Positions 61,822 through 64,000 of a DNA stretch of 64,000 bases are shown here, piece by piece. The notes under the pieces were generated by a model. That model was not told the origin of the DNA. It was given only the letters and a program-made list of their open reading frames with translations, and did not search any database. A program made the position numbers and the translations under genes. The stretch comes from Punctularia strigosozonata HHB-11173 SS5 (lineage: Eukaryota; Basidiomycota; Agaricomycetes; Corticiales; Punctulariaceae), in contig NW_006767433.1 in assembly GCF_000264995.1 (NCBI RefSeq), forward strand, positions 117,846 to 181,845, in the 5' to 3' direction. The first letter of the stretch is position 1. Every line of letters starts with the position of its first letter.

Positions 61822-63520
61822 TCAGACGCCGTACCCCGATCCGCCGATCGCCCCGACGCCCCTGATCGCCGAACTGAAAAACGTCGCCCACGTCCCGTTA
61901 TGCTGCTGCTGCTGGCGCGGCGACTTGCCCGCGTTCGCGGACGAGGACGAGTTGTGGCGCCTGAGCCGGACGCCGCCGAGCAGCGGGCTCGGGTGCGCCT
62001 TGTGCGGGGTCGCGAACGTGATCGCGGGGGAGGAGGAGGAGGAGGAGGAGGGAGATGGTGAGGCCGGGGTGAGCGATACGGAGCGGCGTGGACGGGTGGG
62101 AGGGGAGGCGCGCCGGGCGAGGGAGGGCAGCAGCGTCGGCGCTGCGTCGTCGTTGAGCGAGTAGATCGGGTCCGTGGGCGGGGACGGGCAGCGCTCCAGC
62201 GGCGGCGTGGGCAGCGGCGAGGCCGAGAAGAGCATCCGCTGCGAGACGCAGCCCAACAGCGCCGGCGGCCCCTTCCCCCTTTCCCGGCCGGCGTTCGACT
62301 TGGGGTCGGCGGCGACCCGTCCGGACGCGGTGCTCGAGAGCGAGCTGGTGGACGCGTTGTCGACGGCCGGGAGCGCGGGGAGCTGTTTGAGCTTGGCGCT
62401 GTTGGCGAGCGCGAGCGCGAGCTGGGTCGAGGACGGGTTCGGGCTCGTGAGCGGGGACGAGGTCGGCGTGCGGCGCGGGGAGGGCAGCGGGAACAGCTCG
62501 TCCTCGTTCTCCTCCGCGATCGGCGTCGCCACGCGGGGCAGCACGGGCGACAGCGAGTGCTCCGCCCGCCGTCGTCGCTTGCTACCGCCTCCTTCTTCGT
62601 CCTGACCCTCCTCCCCCTCCTCCCCCTCTTCTTCTTCTTCTTCGTCCGCGTCGTCGTCGTCCGCGTCATCGCGAGCGCTCGAGGGTTTCGTACCGGGCCC
62701 GATCTTCGACATGTCGTGCGACGCCGACAGCCGCCGCTTGTCGACCTCGTCCACCCTCAGATCCGCGAACCCGGGCAGCGCGTCGGCCACCTTGCGTCGC
62801 GCGGGGACGCCGCCGCCGTCCGAGCTGGCGGACGAAGAGCGGCGGCGTCGTCGGGCGCCTCGGGTGAACCGCTCGTGCCCGTCGTCGTTCGCGGGCAGCT
62901 CGCACGCGGCGAGGCAGGCGGCGCAGCAGGCGCGGAGGGGGACCGTCGTCAGGTGCGCGTGGAGAGCGTGCGCGTGCGGTTTGGGCGGGAGCGGGAGCGA
63001 GGGGCGCCGGAGCGGGGGCCTGGAGCGGGCGAGCGTTGGAGACGGCGGGCCCGGGGAGCGGTGGACGAGGCAGGGCGTGAGCTCCATCGGAGACGTCGCC
63101 GTGCGGGTCGGAGAGAGCGCGCGAGCGGCGTGGAATCTTGGTGAAGTGCAGGGGTGTAGGGGGGGTGGGATGGAAAAAAACGTCAGATTAAATCTGGGAG
63201 TGGGGGGTCTCGGGCGCGGAAGGAAGAGAGGGAACACACGTGGGTATGGGCAGCGGGATGCTGAGCACGACTTTCTCGCTCTCTTCCTCGCCGACGCCGT
63301 CCTCGCCGTCGGACGCGGCGCCGGCGACGACGCGGCGTTTCCACAGCGGGAGCGAGTACGATTTTGTCACGATCTTCGGCCGGCGCGTGCTGTGCGGCGG
63401 CGGGTCGGGGATCAGCACGCACTCGTCGTCGAAGCGCACGAGGCGGGTGGGGGCGTCGGCGTCGGCGTCGGCGTCGGCGATCAGCGCGCTCGACCCGGAC
63501 ATGATAACGACGGGGGCCAT
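61822..63520 (-). CDS. Conserved low-complexity basidiomycete protein
   Basis: Two exons (63520-63240, 63136-61822) give 531 residues. The N-terminus has RLVRFDDECVLIPDPPP and KIVTKSYSLPLWKR, a conserved block; CCAACLAAC follows a Pro/Ser-rich part. The middle has a long acidic run of Asp/Glu and a basic KRRRRAEH stretch that may be a nuclear signal. The C-terminus is Ser/Pro-rich and ends with NGTWATFFSSAIRG. No catalytic domain. It is probably a disordered regulatory protein. I chose ATG 63520; an upstream start is possible. Confidence 0.7.
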
Positions 63521-64000
63521 CGGCGGCGGGAGAAGCGGATCGTCGTCGTCGTCGTCGTCGTCGGTGGTGGTGGTGGAAGACAGTGTAGTGCGGACCGGCG
63601 GGTGGGCTAGGCCGAATCCAAAATGAAATATATATGCGCGAGGTTAAGAGGCGGGTTCAGCGGCTGCCGAATGGGTAGATAGAGTAGGTAAGAATAAGGG
63701 GAATAGATGTGTGTAAAGCGGACGTGGGCGAAACGGAGACAGTTCGGAGACGGAGTCGGGCGGAGACGAGACGAGAGCGGGTAACGATGTGCGATTCGGG
63801 GGTCGTCTCCCCTCGAGAACTACATACGAGTTGTCCTTTTATACCCTACGACTTGTCCCTATCGTCCAATCCCGTCGCGTGCCTAGTGTTGCGTATGCCG
63901 AGAGTAAGTGCGCGCCGATGCGCAAGCAGCGCGTAGTGTGTCGAGCACCGGTAGGCGGAGCGGAGAGCCGGTCGAAAAGACTCGAAAGGTCGAGCAGGAG
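63521..64000. other. Upstream region, no gene supported
   Basis: GC-rich trinucleotide runs (cgtcgtcgtcgtcgtcgtc near 63540) sit just upstream of the minus-strand gene, with tatata near 63628. Nothing coding is supported to the window end. Confidence 0.45.

Overview
The window is nuclear DNA of a filamentous basidiomycete, most likely an Agaricomycete. Most genes carry several introns of about 45-65 nt with GTRNGY-type donors. Coding exons are GC-rich. The recognisable genes fit this group: CHS7 chaperone, short heme-thiolate peroxidase, a 1,865-residue UBR1 and small secreted cysteine-rich proteins. There are no bacterial operons, phage or CRISPR arrays. All gene models were built by hand from frame, splice sites and family knowledge; none was checked by database search.

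Layout. 1-8.2 kb: a decayed WD40 gene, a GPALPP/DUF3752 protein, a bile-acid-symporter-like transporter (RCH1/SLC10A7 type) and a broken second copy of it. 8.8-24.4 kb: an accessory stretch with three members of a small PD-(D/E)XK-like family, two intron-split secreted cysteine-rich proteins, APC11, an F-box/LRR-like gene, several truncated copies of the last two, a 720-residue orphan gene and a U6 snRNA gene. 25.0-35.3 kb: conserved core genes (acylphosphatase, TRAPPC6, UBR1, mitochondrial glutamyl-tRNA synthetase). 35.7-38.2 kb: a second copy of the 720-residue orphan. 39.1-40.6 kb: CHS7. 41.7-46.2 kb: two members of a five-gene orphan family and a second F-box/LRR-like gene. 47.0-55.5 kb: conserved core (heme-thiolate peroxidase, dynactin p27, SBDS, UBE2W-type E2, porphobilinogen deaminase, NFU1). 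56.2-60.4 kb: three more members of the five-gene family, two of them in a fresh tandem duplication. 61.8-63.5 kb: a conserved low-complexity basidiomycete protein.

How it fits together. Core housekeeping blocks alternate with accessory blocks of lineage-specific duplicated families that are partly decayed. Ubiquitin-system genes are frequent (APC11 RING, two F-box-like genes, UBR1 N-recognin, UBE2W E2), but they are unlinked by regulation as far as can be seen. Divergent pairs TRAPPC6/UBR1 and DCTN6/SBDS share intergenic regions of about 260 bp. The most interesting undescribed items are: secreted proteins with a repeated C-x4-C-x5-C-x3-C module; the small PD-(D/E)XK-like family that lies near APC11/F-box duplicates; the five-member orphan family with a conserved intron phase pattern; and microexons of 11, 11 and 21 nt in HMBS and UBE2W.
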